Shown here in pieces: positions 8,903-18,883 of a stretch of 64,000 nt of DNA (its first letter is position 1; each line of letters begins with the position of its first letter). A model generated the notes under the pieces. That model did no database searches, was not told the origin of the DNA, and was given only the letters and a program-made list of their open reading frames with translations. The translations under genes were made by a program, and so were the position numbers. Source of the DNA: Nonomuraea solani (lineage in GTDB: Bacteria; Actinomycetota; Actinomycetes; Streptosporangiales; Streptosporangiaceae); NCBI RefSeq assembly GCF_900108335.1, contig NZ_FNVT01000003.1, positions 353,563-417,562 of the forward strand, written 5' to 3'.

Positions 8903-8990
8903 CGAGGCTCCCTTGCGGTCTCTCCCCATGTTCTGTTCCCCCGCCTCACCCGACAAGCCCGAGCCCTGTCGATCACTCTGTTCATTCCCT

Positions 8991-9020
8991 GGCGGCCCTG
9001 GTCAAACAGGGTGAACCGCC
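8991..9020. other. Nested inverted repeat between treX and mscL
   Basis: GGCGG-CCCTG (8991-9000), loop GTCAAA, then CAGGG (9007-9011), a TGAA bulge and CCGCC (9016-9020). It sits in the divergent control region of treX and mscL, both linked to osmotic stress. An operator or RNA-hairpin role is inference. Confidence 0.3.
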
Positions 9021-9108
9021 CCCGGCGGCGCGGTACCGGAGGCGATCCACGCATTCAGCATGCTCCTGATCCGTTTGCGGGCGCCGTTCCGGGCTACATG
9101 CGGTTGTC

Positions 9109-9528
9109 ATGGGTGGTTTCAAGCAGTTCTTACTCCGGGGCAACATCGTCGAACTGGCCGTGGCGGTGATCATCGGTGCCACGTTCAGCGGCCTGATCCA
9201 GGCGCTGGTCACCGACCTCATCACGCCGCTGATCGGCGCGATCACCGGCGGGCGGCAGCCGGACTTCGCCCAATACTCGTTCACGATCAACGGCAGCCGC
9301 TTCAAGTACGGCGACTTCCTCAACCATCTGCTCAGCTTCCTGATCGTCTCGGCCGTGGTCTACTGGCTGGTCGTGACGCCGATGACCCGGCTGATCAGCC
9401 TGTTCGAACGGGACAAGGCGACTACCACGAAGCAGTGCCCCGAATGCCTGTCCGACATTCCCACCGAGGCGCGCCGGTGCGCGAACTGCACCGTCGAGCT
9501 GGTGCCGAATTCGGAAAAACCCAGGTAG
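9109..9528 (+). CDS. mscL: Large-conductance mechanosensitive channel MscL
   Basis: 139 residues. The classical MscL N-terminus and pore helix are clear (FKQFLLRGNIVELAVAVIIG, then DLITPLIG), with the second membrane helix around residues 67-88. The C-terminus departs from the enteric form: instead of a coiled-coil bundle only, it ends in a CPEC-X10-CANC zinc-ribbon-like motif (residues about 112-130). The protein acts in the cytoplasmic membrane as an emergency solute valve in hypo-osmotic shock. It is divergent from the trehalose operon, which fits osmolyte handling. The Shine-Dalgarno is weak. Confidence 0.95.
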   Translation: MGGFKQFLLRGNIVELAVAVIIGATFSGLIQALVTDLITPLIGAITGGRQPDFAQYSFTINGSRFKYGDFLNHLLSFLIVSAVVYWLVVTPMTRLISLFERDKATTTKQCPECLSDIPTEARRCANCTVELVPNSEKPR

Positions 9529-9569
9529 TAGCGTGCGCGGCAGCGGTACGGGTCCGTCAAGATGGACCG

Positions 9570-11682
<2,113 letters not shown>

Positions 11683-11751
11683 GGGTGTCCAATCGATGAA
11701 TGTGCGATGGACACGACCTTACGAACAGAAGTCGTCAAGTGCCCCCATGAT

Positions 11752-11766
11752 AGGGCGAAAAGTCGT
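11752..11766. promoter_or_regulatory. DosR-like box upstream of universal stress gene
   Basis: AGGGCGAAAAGTCGT read on the minus strand matches 12 of 15 fixed positions of the dormancy-regulator consensus GGGACTTTnGnCCCT. It lies 70 bases before the universal stress protein, a usual target class. Weak on its own. Confidence 0.25.
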
Positions 11767-11835
11767 GAAATCCTCGGAACCCGCGGGCCGCGGGTGTCCG
11801 CGTATGAGCAGCTCGGAGCGGGTAAGAGGGCATGC

Positions 11836-12630
11836 GTGATCGGTGCGCACGTGATCGTCGGCTACAACAGTGCCCCGGGCGGGCGCGACGCCCTCGCCCT
11901 GGGCGCCGCGATCACGCGCGTGACCGGCGGCGAGCTCACGGTGGCCACCATCTACCCGCCGGGCAGCCCCGGCCTGGCCGTGGAGGCGCAGGCCAACCTG
12001 GCGCACGCGGGCGAGGAGCTGGGGGCGGCGCCGGCCGAATATCTCACGTTCGAGAGCCGGGGCACCGGGCGCGGGCTGTCGCTCCTGGCCGGCCGGATCA
12101 GGGCCGACCTGATCGTGGTCGGCTCGGCGACCGGCGGGCAGAGCGGGCGCATCACGATCGGCTCCACCTCCGACCACCTGCTGCACCTGGCGTCGGAGGC
12201 GGTCATGCTGGCGCCGGCGCACTACGAGCCGCCTGAGAAGCCGGCCCGGCTCACGCTGGCCTACGTGCATCGGCCGGAGTGCGACGCGGCGGTCGAGCGG
12301 GTGGCGCAGGCGACGCTGCGGCTGGGCGTGCCGCTCCGGCTGATCACGCTCGACCTGCGCACGGACGACCAGGGCAAACTTAGAGACGATCTCGCGCTGG
12401 CCGTCCGGCTGGCCTGGGAGACGACCGGGATCGAGGCGGAGTCGGAGGTGGCCGAGGGCCACGACGCGGCGGCCGCCCTGGCGGACGTCGAATGGCTCCC
12501 GGGAGAGCTACTGGTGTGCGCGGCCAGCGAGGACGCCCAGCCGCACCGGGTGTTCCTCGGCGAGCTGGCCATGAAGGTGCTCCGGGCGTCCTCCTGCCCC
12601 GTCACGGTGCTCCCCCGGGGCTTCTCCTGA
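11836..12630 (+). CDS. Universal stress protein, tandem UspA domains
   Basis: 264 residues, two UspA folds. The first domain (1-130) starts VIGAHVIVGYNSAPGGRDAL and keeps the nucleotide-binding pattern G-X2-G-X9-GS in GSATGGQSGRITIGSTSDH. The second domain (about 140-264) is degenerate at that site (CAASEDAQPHRVFLGELA) but keeps the SSCPVTVLP end. The GTG start at 11836 with AAGAGGG five bases upstream is preferred over the much longer reading from 11632, whose extra sequence is not USP-like. Cytoplasmic; stress or dormancy role known for the family. Confidence 0.88.
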   Translation: MIGAHVIVGYNSAPGGRDALALGAAITRVTGGELTVATIYPPGSPGLAVEAQANLAHAGEELGAAPAEYLTFESRGTGRGLSLLAGRIRADLIVVGSATGGQSGRITIGSTSDHLLHLASEAVMLAPAHYEPPEKPARLTLAYVHRPECDAAVERVAQATLRLGVPLRLITLDLRTDDQGKLRDDLALAVRLAWETTGIEAESEVAEGHDAAAALADVEWLPGELLVCAASEDAQPHRVFLGELAMKVLRASSCPVTVLPRGFS

Positions 12631-12641
12631 GCGGCCAGCGG

Positions 12642-13760
12642 CTAACGGCTTCCGGCGACCTTCTCGTACAGCTCCAGGTAGCGCTCGGCCATGACTGCGG
12701 GTGAGAAGCGGCGGCGGGCCTCGCGGCGGCACTCCTCCGGGTCGATCTCGTCGGTCCGCAGGACGTACTCCGCCAGCTCCTCCTCGGTGTCGGCGAGGAA
12801 GCCCGTGCGGCCGTGTTCGATGATCTCCGGCAGGCAGCCGCGCCGCAGGCCCACGGGCGGCACGCCGAGTGCCAGGGCTTCGACCACGGCGGTGCCGCCG
12901 GGCTCGTCCCACTGGATGGGGAAGAGGGCGGCGCGGGCCGTGGCGTACAGGCGGTCTCTCTCTTCGCCGCCCACCGCCCCGACCCACCTGACCAGCTCGC
13001 CGTCCAGATAGCGGGACACCTGGTCCAGGTGGTAGCGCACGTCCGGGTGGCTGTGCAGCGGATGGTAGGGGTTCTGGGCCACGTCGTCCAGCTCGACGAC
13101 GGTGTTGCGGCCGCTCACCGGGCCGGCCAGCACCAGCGGCAGGCCGAGCTTCTGGCAGATCCTGGCCGCCACGTGCTGGCCCTTGAACCCGCAGATCCGG
13201 CCCATCACCACCAGATGCTCACCGCGTTCCGGCCGCAGGTCGCGGTCGGCGAGCGGGGTGGCCAGGTGGACGGCGCCGAGCGCGGCCGCGCGCAGGGCCG
13301 CGGGAGCGCGGGCGAGCTGCGACTCCGAGACGCCGTTGACCGCGACCGACGGCGGGAAAGCCCCGTAGAAGGCCGGATGTTTGTGCAGGTCCCAGTGCAG
13401 GGTGTGCAGGACGGGCGGCCCGCCGCAGGCCGACAGCACCGCCGGGCCAACCACCTCGACGTGGTCGTGCACGAGGTCGATGTCGTCGCGGTCGCGCAGC
13501 TCGGCCACGACTCTGGCGAGGTGGGCGTGCGTGATGCCCATGACCTGGTTGTACGGCTTCTGCAGCTCCGAGAACTGACCCTCGTCATAAACGCTGATCA
13601 GCTCGTCCACCTCCAGCGTGCTGGCGCCGACGGAGGCCAGCACGACCTGTACGCCACGCTCGCGCAGCGCGGGCACCAGCGTGGCCACCACGTTCTCGAT
13701 CCCGCCGTAGCCGGCGGGCGGGACCGTGAGCCACGGCCCCGCGTTCACCAGGACTTTCAT
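12642..13760 (-). CDS. GT4-family glycosyltransferase
   Basis: 372 residues, GT-B fold. N-terminal Rossmann half with PPAGYGGIENVVATLVPAL; C-terminal donor half with VMGRICGFKGQHVAA, PIQWDEPGGTAVVEALALG (the EX7E region) and GCLPEIIEHGRTGFL. It overlaps the upstream gpgS by ATGA, so the two are one transcription unit. In related actinomycetes and in Thermotogales-type clusters, a GT4 next to gpgS extends glucosylglycerate or adds a second sugar. That role here is inference from neighbourhood; the sugar donor cannot be read from sequence. Confidence 0.9.
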   Translation of the reverse strand: MKVLVNAGPWLTVPPAGYGGIENVVATLVPALRERGVQVVLASVGASTLEVDELISVYDEGQFSELQKPYNQVMGITHAHLARVVAELRDRDDIDLVHDHVEVVGPAVLSACGGPPVLHTLHWDLHKHPAFYGAFPPSVAVNGVSESQLARAPAALRAAALGAVHLATPLADRDLRPERGEHLVVMGRICGFKGQHVAARICQKLGLPLVLAGPVSGRNTVVELDDVAQNPYHPLHSHPDVRYHLDQVSRYLDGELVRWVGAVGGEERDRLYATARAALFPIQWDEPGGTAVVEALALGVPPVGLRRGCLPEIIEHGRTGFLADTEEELAEYVLRTDEIDPEECRREARRRFSPAVMAERYLELYEKVAGSR

Positions 13761-14731
13761 GCCAGATCCTCCTGAAGCACAAGGGAGGCGAGCGGAGGTC
13801 GCTCCGCCACGGCCACGTCCACCAGGCCCGCCTGACCTTCCAGCCCGAACTGCAGCAGCGTGTGCGCCGGCGGCTCCGACGCCAGCACGCGGCCCTGGCG
13901 TTCCAGGCGGGACCAGGCGGTGTGCATGATCTGCCCGGCCATCCGGCCGAGCGCGGTCATCGACTGGTGGGTGTGGGTGCGATGGCCGAGGTCCACCTGG
14001 GCCATCGCGTCCAGCCCGACGAGCTGGAGCAGGTCGACGAGGAGCCCGAACTCCACGCCGTACTCGGTGGCGAAAGGCAACTGTTCGAGGATCTCCCGCC
14101 GGGCGGCGTACTCACCGCCGAGCGGCTGGGCGAAGCCGGCCAGTTCCGGCCAGAACATATTGAGCAGCGGCCTGGCCACCAGCTCGGTCACACGTCCACC
14201 GCCGCCTTGCTGGGTGGAGCCGTCCGCGCCGATGTACGGCCGTTCGTAGGTCGCCTTGACGAAGTGGATGTCGCTGTCCACCAGGAGCGGGCCCACCAGC
14301 CCCGACACGTAGTGCGCGCCGAAACTGCGCAGGTCGGCGTCGATGAACACGACGATGTCGCCGCCGGAGGCCGCCACTCCCTTCCAGAGCGCCTCCCCCT
14401 TGCCCGTCAGCGGCGGAAGGTGCGGCAGCACCTGGTTCTGGGCCACCACCCGGGCGCCGGCCTCGCGTGCCCGTTCGGCGGTGGCGTCGGTGGAGTTGGA
14501 GTCGACGACGAGGATCTCATCGACGAGCGGGGTCCGCTCGACGAGGTCCCTGCGGATCACAGAGACGATATCGCCCACCGTGCTCTCCTCGTCACGAGCA
14601 GGCAGAATCACGCTTATCGTGCGATTTCCCTTGGCCATCATTAACGCGTCCACCGGCCACTCGGCTGCGGTGCTCGAGTGCGGGCCGTACCATTCCTGGA
14701 CCCTGGCCAAGGCGTGCACATCTCTCTCCAT
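13757..14731 (-). CDS. gpgS: Glucosyl-3-phosphoglycerate synthase
   Basis: 324-residue GT81 retaining glycosyltransferase (GT-A fold) that joins glucose from a nucleotide sugar to 3-phosphoglycerate, the first step to glucosylglycerate. Diagnostic segments: ISVILPARDEESTVGDIV, ILVVDSNSTDATAERA, the metal-binding DAD in VVFIDADLRSFG, GGGGRVTELVARPLLN, FAQPLGGEYAARREIL, and TEYGVEFGLLVDLL. The N-terminal extension (EWYGPHSS) before the first strand is normal for the family. Upstream partner of the GT4 gene. No phosphatase (gpgP) gene lies beside it. Confidence 0.92.
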   Translation of the reverse strand: MERDVHALARVQEWYGPHSSTAAEWPVDALMMAKGNRTISVILPARDEESTVGDIVSVIRRDLVERTPLVDEILVVDSNSTDATAERAREAGARVVAQNQVLPHLPPLTGKGEALWKGVAASGGDIVVFIDADLRSFGAHYVSGLVGPLLVDSDIHFVKATYERPYIGADGSTQQGGGGRVTELVARPLLNMFWPELAGFAQPLGGEYAARREILEQLPFATEYGVEFGLLVDLLQLVGLDAMAQVDLGHRTHTHQSMTALGRMAGQIMHTAWSRLERQGRVLASEPPAHTLLQFGLEGQAGLVDVAVAERPPLASLVLQEDLA

Positions 14732-14780
14732 GCAGTCAGCCCCGATCTCATGAGGTCACGGCTTCTGCCCGATCTATAGG

Positions 14781-14802
14781 CGTTCGAACATGTTTGTTTG
14801 AT
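14781..14802. promoter_or_regulatory. Candidate ROK-regulator site upstream of the Gfo/Idh gene
   Basis: TTTGTTTGAT at 14793-14802, preceded by the palindrome GTTCGAAC (14782-14789). The same 10-mer occurs, inverted, in the 19.9 kb divergent promoter of the same locus. AT-rich words of this kind are rare in the window. It sits in the 108-bp gap between gpgS and the oxidoreductase gene. Confidence 0.4.
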
Positions 14803-14839
14803 TACGCCCAGACGTGGCATATGCCGGGTTGTGTCCCCA

Positions 14840-15781
14840 ATGACCCGTATCGGCATCGTAGGTGCCGGAAATGTCGCCGCTCGCCATGCAGACGTCCTGT
14901 CCGGGTTCCCCGATGTCACGATCGCTGGAATCGCCGACACCGATCCCCACAAGGCCGAGGCTCTGGCCTCGAAGCATGGCACCCCCGCCTATGGCGGCCA
15001 TGCAGACCTGCTCAATGCCGGCGGTCTGGATGCTGTCTACGTCTGTGTGCCTCCTTTCGCGCACGGTAACCCGGAACATGATGTTCTGTCGTGCAATCTC
15101 CCGATTTTTGTGGAAAAACCACTTTCACTCGACCTCCAAACGGCAGAAATGATCGCGACCGAAATCGAGCGGAGATCTCTGCCCTCCGCGGTAGGTCATC
15201 ATTGGCGTTATCTGGACATCGTCGAACAGGCCCGTGACCTGCTCGCCGACCGTCCCGTACGCCTCGCGCTCGGCCACTGGCTCGACAAGGTGCCCCCGGT
15301 CGGCTGGTGGCTCGACCGGGGCCTGTCGGGCGGCCAGATCGTCGAGCAGGCGGTCCACGTCCTGGACCTGGCGCGGCTCCTGGTGGGCGAGGTGTCCATG
15401 GTGCACGCGGTGCCCGCGGGGCAGCCGGTGGACGGCGAGATCGACCGGGCCACCGCGGCCATCATGAGTTTCGCCGACGGCGCCGCCGGGGTGCTGGCCA
15501 CCTCCTGCCTGCTCCCCCAGAAGCACCGGGTGGGCCTTGAGGTGTGCGCCGACGGCATCGCGCTGGAGCTCAGCGAGACGCGGCTGCTGGTGGACGGCGA
15601 GCGCGTGATCGAGGACGACGGGCGGGCGAAGACACGGGTGGACCGGGAATTCGTCAACGCGGTGCAGGGCAAACCGGCCGATGTGCGCGTACCGTACCGG
15701 GAGGCGCTGCGCACCCACCGCCTGGCCCTGGCGCTGGCGCGGTCCGCGGCCGAGGGAAAGCCGGTGATGCTCCATGAGTGA
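14840..15781 (+). CDS. Gfo/Idh/MocA-family oxidoreductase
   Basis: 313 residues. N-terminal Rossmann fold with GIVGAGNVAARHADVL, Asp at the end of strand 2 (IADTDPHK), and the EKPLSLD motif with the family Lys. The C-terminal alpha/beta half carries GGQIVEQAVHVLDLARLL, where the H-X3-D pair takes the usual catalytic place. The family oxidises sugar or inositol hydroxyls with NAD(P). Start at 14840 preferred; an in-frame GTG three codons earlier is possible. The stop overlaps the downstream MDR gene by 8 bases, so both are co-expressed. Confidence 0.92.
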   Translation: MTRIGIVGAGNVAARHADVLSGFPDVTIAGIADTDPHKAEALASKHGTPAYGGHADLLNAGGLDAVYVCVPPFAHGNPEHDVLSCNLPIFVEKPLSLDLQTAEMIATEIERRSLPSAVGHHWRYLDIVEQARDLLADRPVRLALGHWLDKVPPVGWWLDRGLSGGQIVEQAVHVLDLARLLVGEVSMVHAVPAGQPVDGEIDRATAAIMSFADGAAGVLATSCLLPQKHRVGLEVCADGIALELSETRLLVDGERVIEDDGRAKTRVDREFVNAVQGKPADVRVPYREALRTHRLALALARSAAEGKPVMLHE

Positions 15782-16913
15782 CCTGCTCAGCATCGAGGCG
15801 CCGGGCGAGGTGCGCCTGGTCGAGGAGAAGCTGCCCGACCTGCCCGAGGGCGGGTTCATGGTGGAGACCGTCTACAGCGGGATCTCCGCGGGCACCGAGC
15901 TGACCTACGTCAAAGGCGACAATCCCTACCTGAGCTCGACCTGGGATCCGGCGCTGGGGTTGTTCATGGAGGGCACGCCCTCGGTCGAATATCCGGTGCG
16001 CGGCATCGGCTACATGCAGGTCGGCCGGGTGGTCGAGACGCGGACCCAGGCGGTCGCGGAGGGCACGCTCGTGGCGATGGCGTACGGGCACCGCACGGCG
16101 TACGTGGCGGACCCGATGAAGGACCGGTTCGTCGAGCTGCCGGAAGACCTCGACCCGCTGCTCGGCATCTACGTCGCCCACATGGGCCCGATCTGCGCCA
16201 ACGGCCTGCTGCACGCCGCCCACGACCTGCACGGCCCGGCCGTGCGGCAACTGGGCGACGGCGTGCGCGGCCGGCGGGTCGTGGTCGTGGGCGCCGGCGT
16301 GGTCGGGCTGCTGACCTCGTGCTTCGCCCTGTCGGCGGGCGCGGCCGAGGTCGTCGTCGTGGACGAGACCCCGGCCAGGCTCGCGATCGCGGCGGCGCTC
16401 GGCGCGGACGTGCTGAACGCCCGCGACAACACTGGCAACAACACTGGCAACGACGCCGGCGACGACCCCGCTGTGACGCTGAAGCGCCGCTGGCGCCACG
16501 CGCCGAACGACCGCGGCGCCGACGTGGTGTTCCAGTGCCGTGGCCAGAGCCGGGCGCTGGCGCTCGGGCTACGCCTGCTGCGCCCCCAGGGCACGCTGGT
16601 CGACCTGGCCTTCTACACGAAGGGCGCCGACGAGGTGCGGCTCGGCGAGGAGTTCCACCACAACGGGCTGACCCTGCGCTGCGCCCAGATCGGCCGGGTG
16701 CCGCGCGGCCTGGCGCACGCCTGGGACCGCGAACGGCTCTCGCACGAGACCATCACCCTGCTCAGGGAGCACGGCGGGCGGCTACGCGAGCACGTGATCA
16801 CCGACGTGGTCGGTTTTCGCGACGCCCCCGAGCTCCTGGCCGACCTCGCGGCCAGACGCCGGCAGACCGTTCAGGCCGTGCTCGGCGACGACGTCGAGGA
16901 TGAGGGCGGCTGA
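15774..16913 (+). CDS. MDR-superfamily dehydrogenase lacking zinc ligands (copy 1)
   Basis: 379 residues. GroES-like N-terminal domain and Rossmann domain (VVVVGAGVVGLLTSC). At the position of the catalytic Cys of zinc alcohol dehydrogenases it reads YSGISAGTEL instead of GICGTD, and the His of GHE is Tyr in GIGYMQVG, so the catalytic zinc site is missing. It is a clear paralogue of the dehydrogenase at 18880-19914 (shared YSG-SAGTELT, NPYL, LGEEFHHN). A loop near residue 220 carries a 12-bp tandem repeat coding NTGN units. The last 132 bases are antisense to the end of the GH63-like gene. Possible role: oxidation or reduction of keto-sugar intermediates. Confidence 0.88.
   Translation: MSDLLSIEAPGEVRLVEEKLPDLPEGGFMVETVYSGISAGTELTYVKGDNPYLSSTWDPALGLFMEGTPSVEYPVRGIGYMQVGRVVETRTQAVAEGTLVAMAYGHRTAYVADPMKDRFVELPEDLDPLLGIYVAHMGPICANGLLHAAHDLHGPAVRQLGDGVRGRRVVVVGAGVVGLLTSCFALSAGAAEVVVVDETPARLAIAAALGADVLNARDNTGNNTGNDAGDDPAVTLKRRWRHAPNDRGADVVFQCRGQSRALALGLRLLRPQGTLVDLAFYTKGADEVRLGEEFHHNGLTLRCAQIGRVPRGLAHAWDRERLSHETITLLREHGGRLREHVITDVVGFRDAPELLADLAARRRQTVQAVLGDDVEDEGG
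16427..16465 (+). repeat. In-frame 12-bp tandem repeat in the MDR gene
   Basis: AACACTGGCAAC occurs twice, followed by a decayed third unit. It encodes DNTGNNTGNDAGDD in a surface loop of the Rossmann half. Probably a recent slippage insertion. Confidence 0.7.
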
Positions 16914-18101
16914 CCAGCTGAAGTCGCGGCAGCCGTGCCCGCGCAGCGCGAAGGGGTCGAAGTATTCGCGGAATCCGGCCTGCGACACCGCGCCGATCAT
17001 CGCGTCGGCGAGCGTCGCCGCCAGGTCGGGGCGGCGCTCCTTGAGCCCCTGCCAGACGAGCCAGGTCAGGTTGGTCCAGCTCGGGCCGCGCCAGTAGCGG
17101 GCCGCGTCGAACTCGGGCGCGTCCGGGGCGTAGCTGGGCAGCACGGCGTCCTTGACGGCGAACCGGTCGACCGCGGTCGTGATGAGCGCGTCGGCGACCC
17201 CGGCGGGCAGCTCGGGCAGCATGAGCGGCGTCAGCCCGGCGGCGCTGCTCGACCTGATCAGGCCGCCGGTGCGCACGTCGCGGGCCTGGAAGAGGGCGCC
17301 GTCGAAGAGGTGCTCGACCATGGCCTGGGTGATCGCGGCGGCCTCGCGCTCGTGCGGCTCGGGGTCCAGGCCGCACACGTCGGCGATCTTGGCCAGCGTC
17401 GACTCGGCGACCCCGTACGCGGTGTTGAACAGCGGATCCTCGATCTGGAACGCGCCGGGCACCTGGTAGCCGGAGTCGCGGTAGGCCCGCGCGAGCCCGA
17501 CGTAGCGCTCGTAGTCGCGGTCGGTGGGCCGCTCGTCGGCGCTGACGGTGTCGAGGTCACGGCGGATGAAGCCGGCCACGCCCGTCTCGACGGCCTGCAG
17601 CGGCAGGTCCCAGGCCGGGCTGTTGTCCATGCCCGACTCCCAGGGGTGCACGATCGAGATCAGGCCCTCGGGGGAACGCCTGGCCGCGCGCAGGAAGTCC
17701 TGCTGGGCCACCAGCCGGGGGTAGATCCGGCGCAGGAACGCCGGGTCGGGCTCGACCAGGTGCGTCTTCCAGGCGGCCAGCGCGTGCACCGGCGGCTGGA
17801 CGATGCCGGAGGTGGCCGACCCGGACGGCGCCCGCGCCGCCCAGAACTCGGGGCCGGGGAAGTAGGCGCCCTCGGCCACCCGGGGGTTGAACACGATGTG
17901 CGGCACCCTGCCGTCGCGCCACTGGGCGCCGAACAGGGACAGCAGCTCCGACCTGGCCCTTCGCGGCGACCATCGGGCGTGGCCGATGGCGATGAAGGCG
18001 GAGTCCCAGCTCCACTGGTGCGGGTAGAGGCGACGGGAGGGAACCGTGTAACTGCCGTCCCAGTTGTTCACCAGAACACGCACGGCGTCGCGGAGGATCA
18101 T
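16782..18101 (-). CDS. GH63-like (MGH1-type) glycosidase
   Basis: 439 residues, (alpha/alpha)6-barrel glycosidase. LYPHQWSWDSAFIAIG near the N-terminus and GFREYFDPFALRG near the C-terminus match the acid and base regions of GH63, including bacterial glucosylglycerate and mannosylglycerate hydrolases of about 440 residues. Also seen: DGRVPHIVFNP, SGIVQPPVHALAAW, HPWESGMDNSPAWD and YWRGPSWTNLTWL. No signal peptide, so it acts on an imported glycoside. Start ATG 18101 overlaps the upstream isomerase stop by four bases. Its 3' end overlaps the convergent MDR gene by 132 bases. Closeness to gpgS makes glucosylglycerate a plausible substrate. Confidence 0.87.
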   Translation of the reverse strand: MILRDAVRVLVNNWDGSYTVPSRRLYPHQWSWDSAFIAIGHARWSPRRARSELLSLFGAQWRDGRVPHIVFNPRVAEGAYFPGPEFWAARAPSGSATSGIVQPPVHALAAWKTHLVEPDPAFLRRIYPRLVAQQDFLRAARRSPEGLISIVHPWESGMDNSPAWDLPLQAVETGVAGFIRRDLDTVSADERPTDRDYERYVGLARAYRDSGYQVPGAFQIEDPLFNTAYGVAESTLAKIADVCGLDPEPHEREAAAITQAMVEHLFDGALFQARDVRTGGLIRSSSAAGLTPLMLPELPAGVADALITTAVDRFAVKDAVLPSYAPDAPEFDAARYWRGPSWTNLTWLVWQGLKERRPDLAATLADAMIGAVSQAGFREYFDPFALRGHGCRDFSWSAALILDVVAEHGLNGLPASGREVGQELGGVAKTDHVGDHVLA

Positions 18102-18883
18102 AGATATTTCCTGACAAAGGCTGCGGTTTGGGGGAGAACGATCTCGGCCTCGCCGCGCAGGCGGCATTCGAGGGCCAGGTAGCCGTCGAAGCCGACGGCG
18201 TCGAGGGTGGCGAGCTGCGCGCCCCAGTCGAGGTGACCGGTGCCCGGCTGGTTCCTGTTGGACTCGCTGATCTGCATGTGCGCGATATAGGGGGCCGCGT
18301 CGGCCAGCGCGCGGCAGGGGTCGTCCTCCTCGATGTTCATGTGGTAGGTGTCGCCGACGATCCTGATCGCGTCGGAGGCGCAGTAGGAGACGGCCTCGGC
18401 GAGCGTGTTGACCATGTGGTTCTCGTAGCGGTTGAGCGGCTCCAGCATGATCAGCACGCCGTTGCGGTGCGCGTGCTCGCCCAGGATGCCCAGCGCCTCG
18501 GCCAGCACCTCGCGGTCCTCCTCGGGGCTGCGCGGCGGCTCGAACGGCGGCAGCCTGCGCGAGAACTGTCCCCAGGAGGCGGGGGTCATGACGCCGATGC
18601 CGCCCAGCTCGCCGATCACCGTGAGCTGCGACCTGAGCTGCTGGATGGCGTCCTTGCGCTTGGCCGGGTCGAAGTCGCCGATGAAGTGCGGCATGTCCAC
18701 GCAGACCGTCGGCATGACCACGCCGTCGGCCAGGGCGCGCTTGAGCTCGGTCAGGCGGCCCGCGAAGTGGAAATCGCCCTTGCCGCGCAGCTCGATGGCG
18801 TCGAACCCCGAATCGACCGCGAACGCGTACTTCTCCTGCAGCGTGCGGCCGGGCAGAAGCTGCTCCTGTACGGCGAGCTTCAC
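18098..18883 (-). CDS. Sugar-phosphate isomerase/epimerase family protein (TIM barrel, copy 1)
   Basis: 261 residues, AP-endonuclease-2-like TIM barrel. Metal-binding residues lie in IMLEPLNRYENH, VGDTYHMNIEEDD, HMQISESNRNQPGTGHLDW and YLALECRL, the usual Glu-Asp-His-Glu set. The start is GTG at 18883 with TGAGGAGT upstream. Linked by 4-base overlaps to the MDR gene before it and the glycosidase after it. Family members act as sugar isomerases, epimerases or 3-keto-glycoside lyases. The exact reaction is open. Confidence 0.9.
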   Translation of the reverse strand: MKLAVQEQLLPGRTLQEKYAFAVDSGFDAIELRGKGDFHFAGRLTELKRALADGVVMPTVCVDMPHFIGDFDPAKRKDAIQQLRSQLTVIGELGGIGVMTPASWGQFSRRLPPFEPPRSPEEDREVLAEALGILGEHAHRNGVLIMLEPLNRYENHMVNTLAEAVSYCASDAIRIVGDTYHMNIEEDDPCRALADAAPYIAHMQISESNRNQPGTGHLDWGAQLATLDAVGFDGYLALECRLRGEAEIVLPQTAAFVRKYL

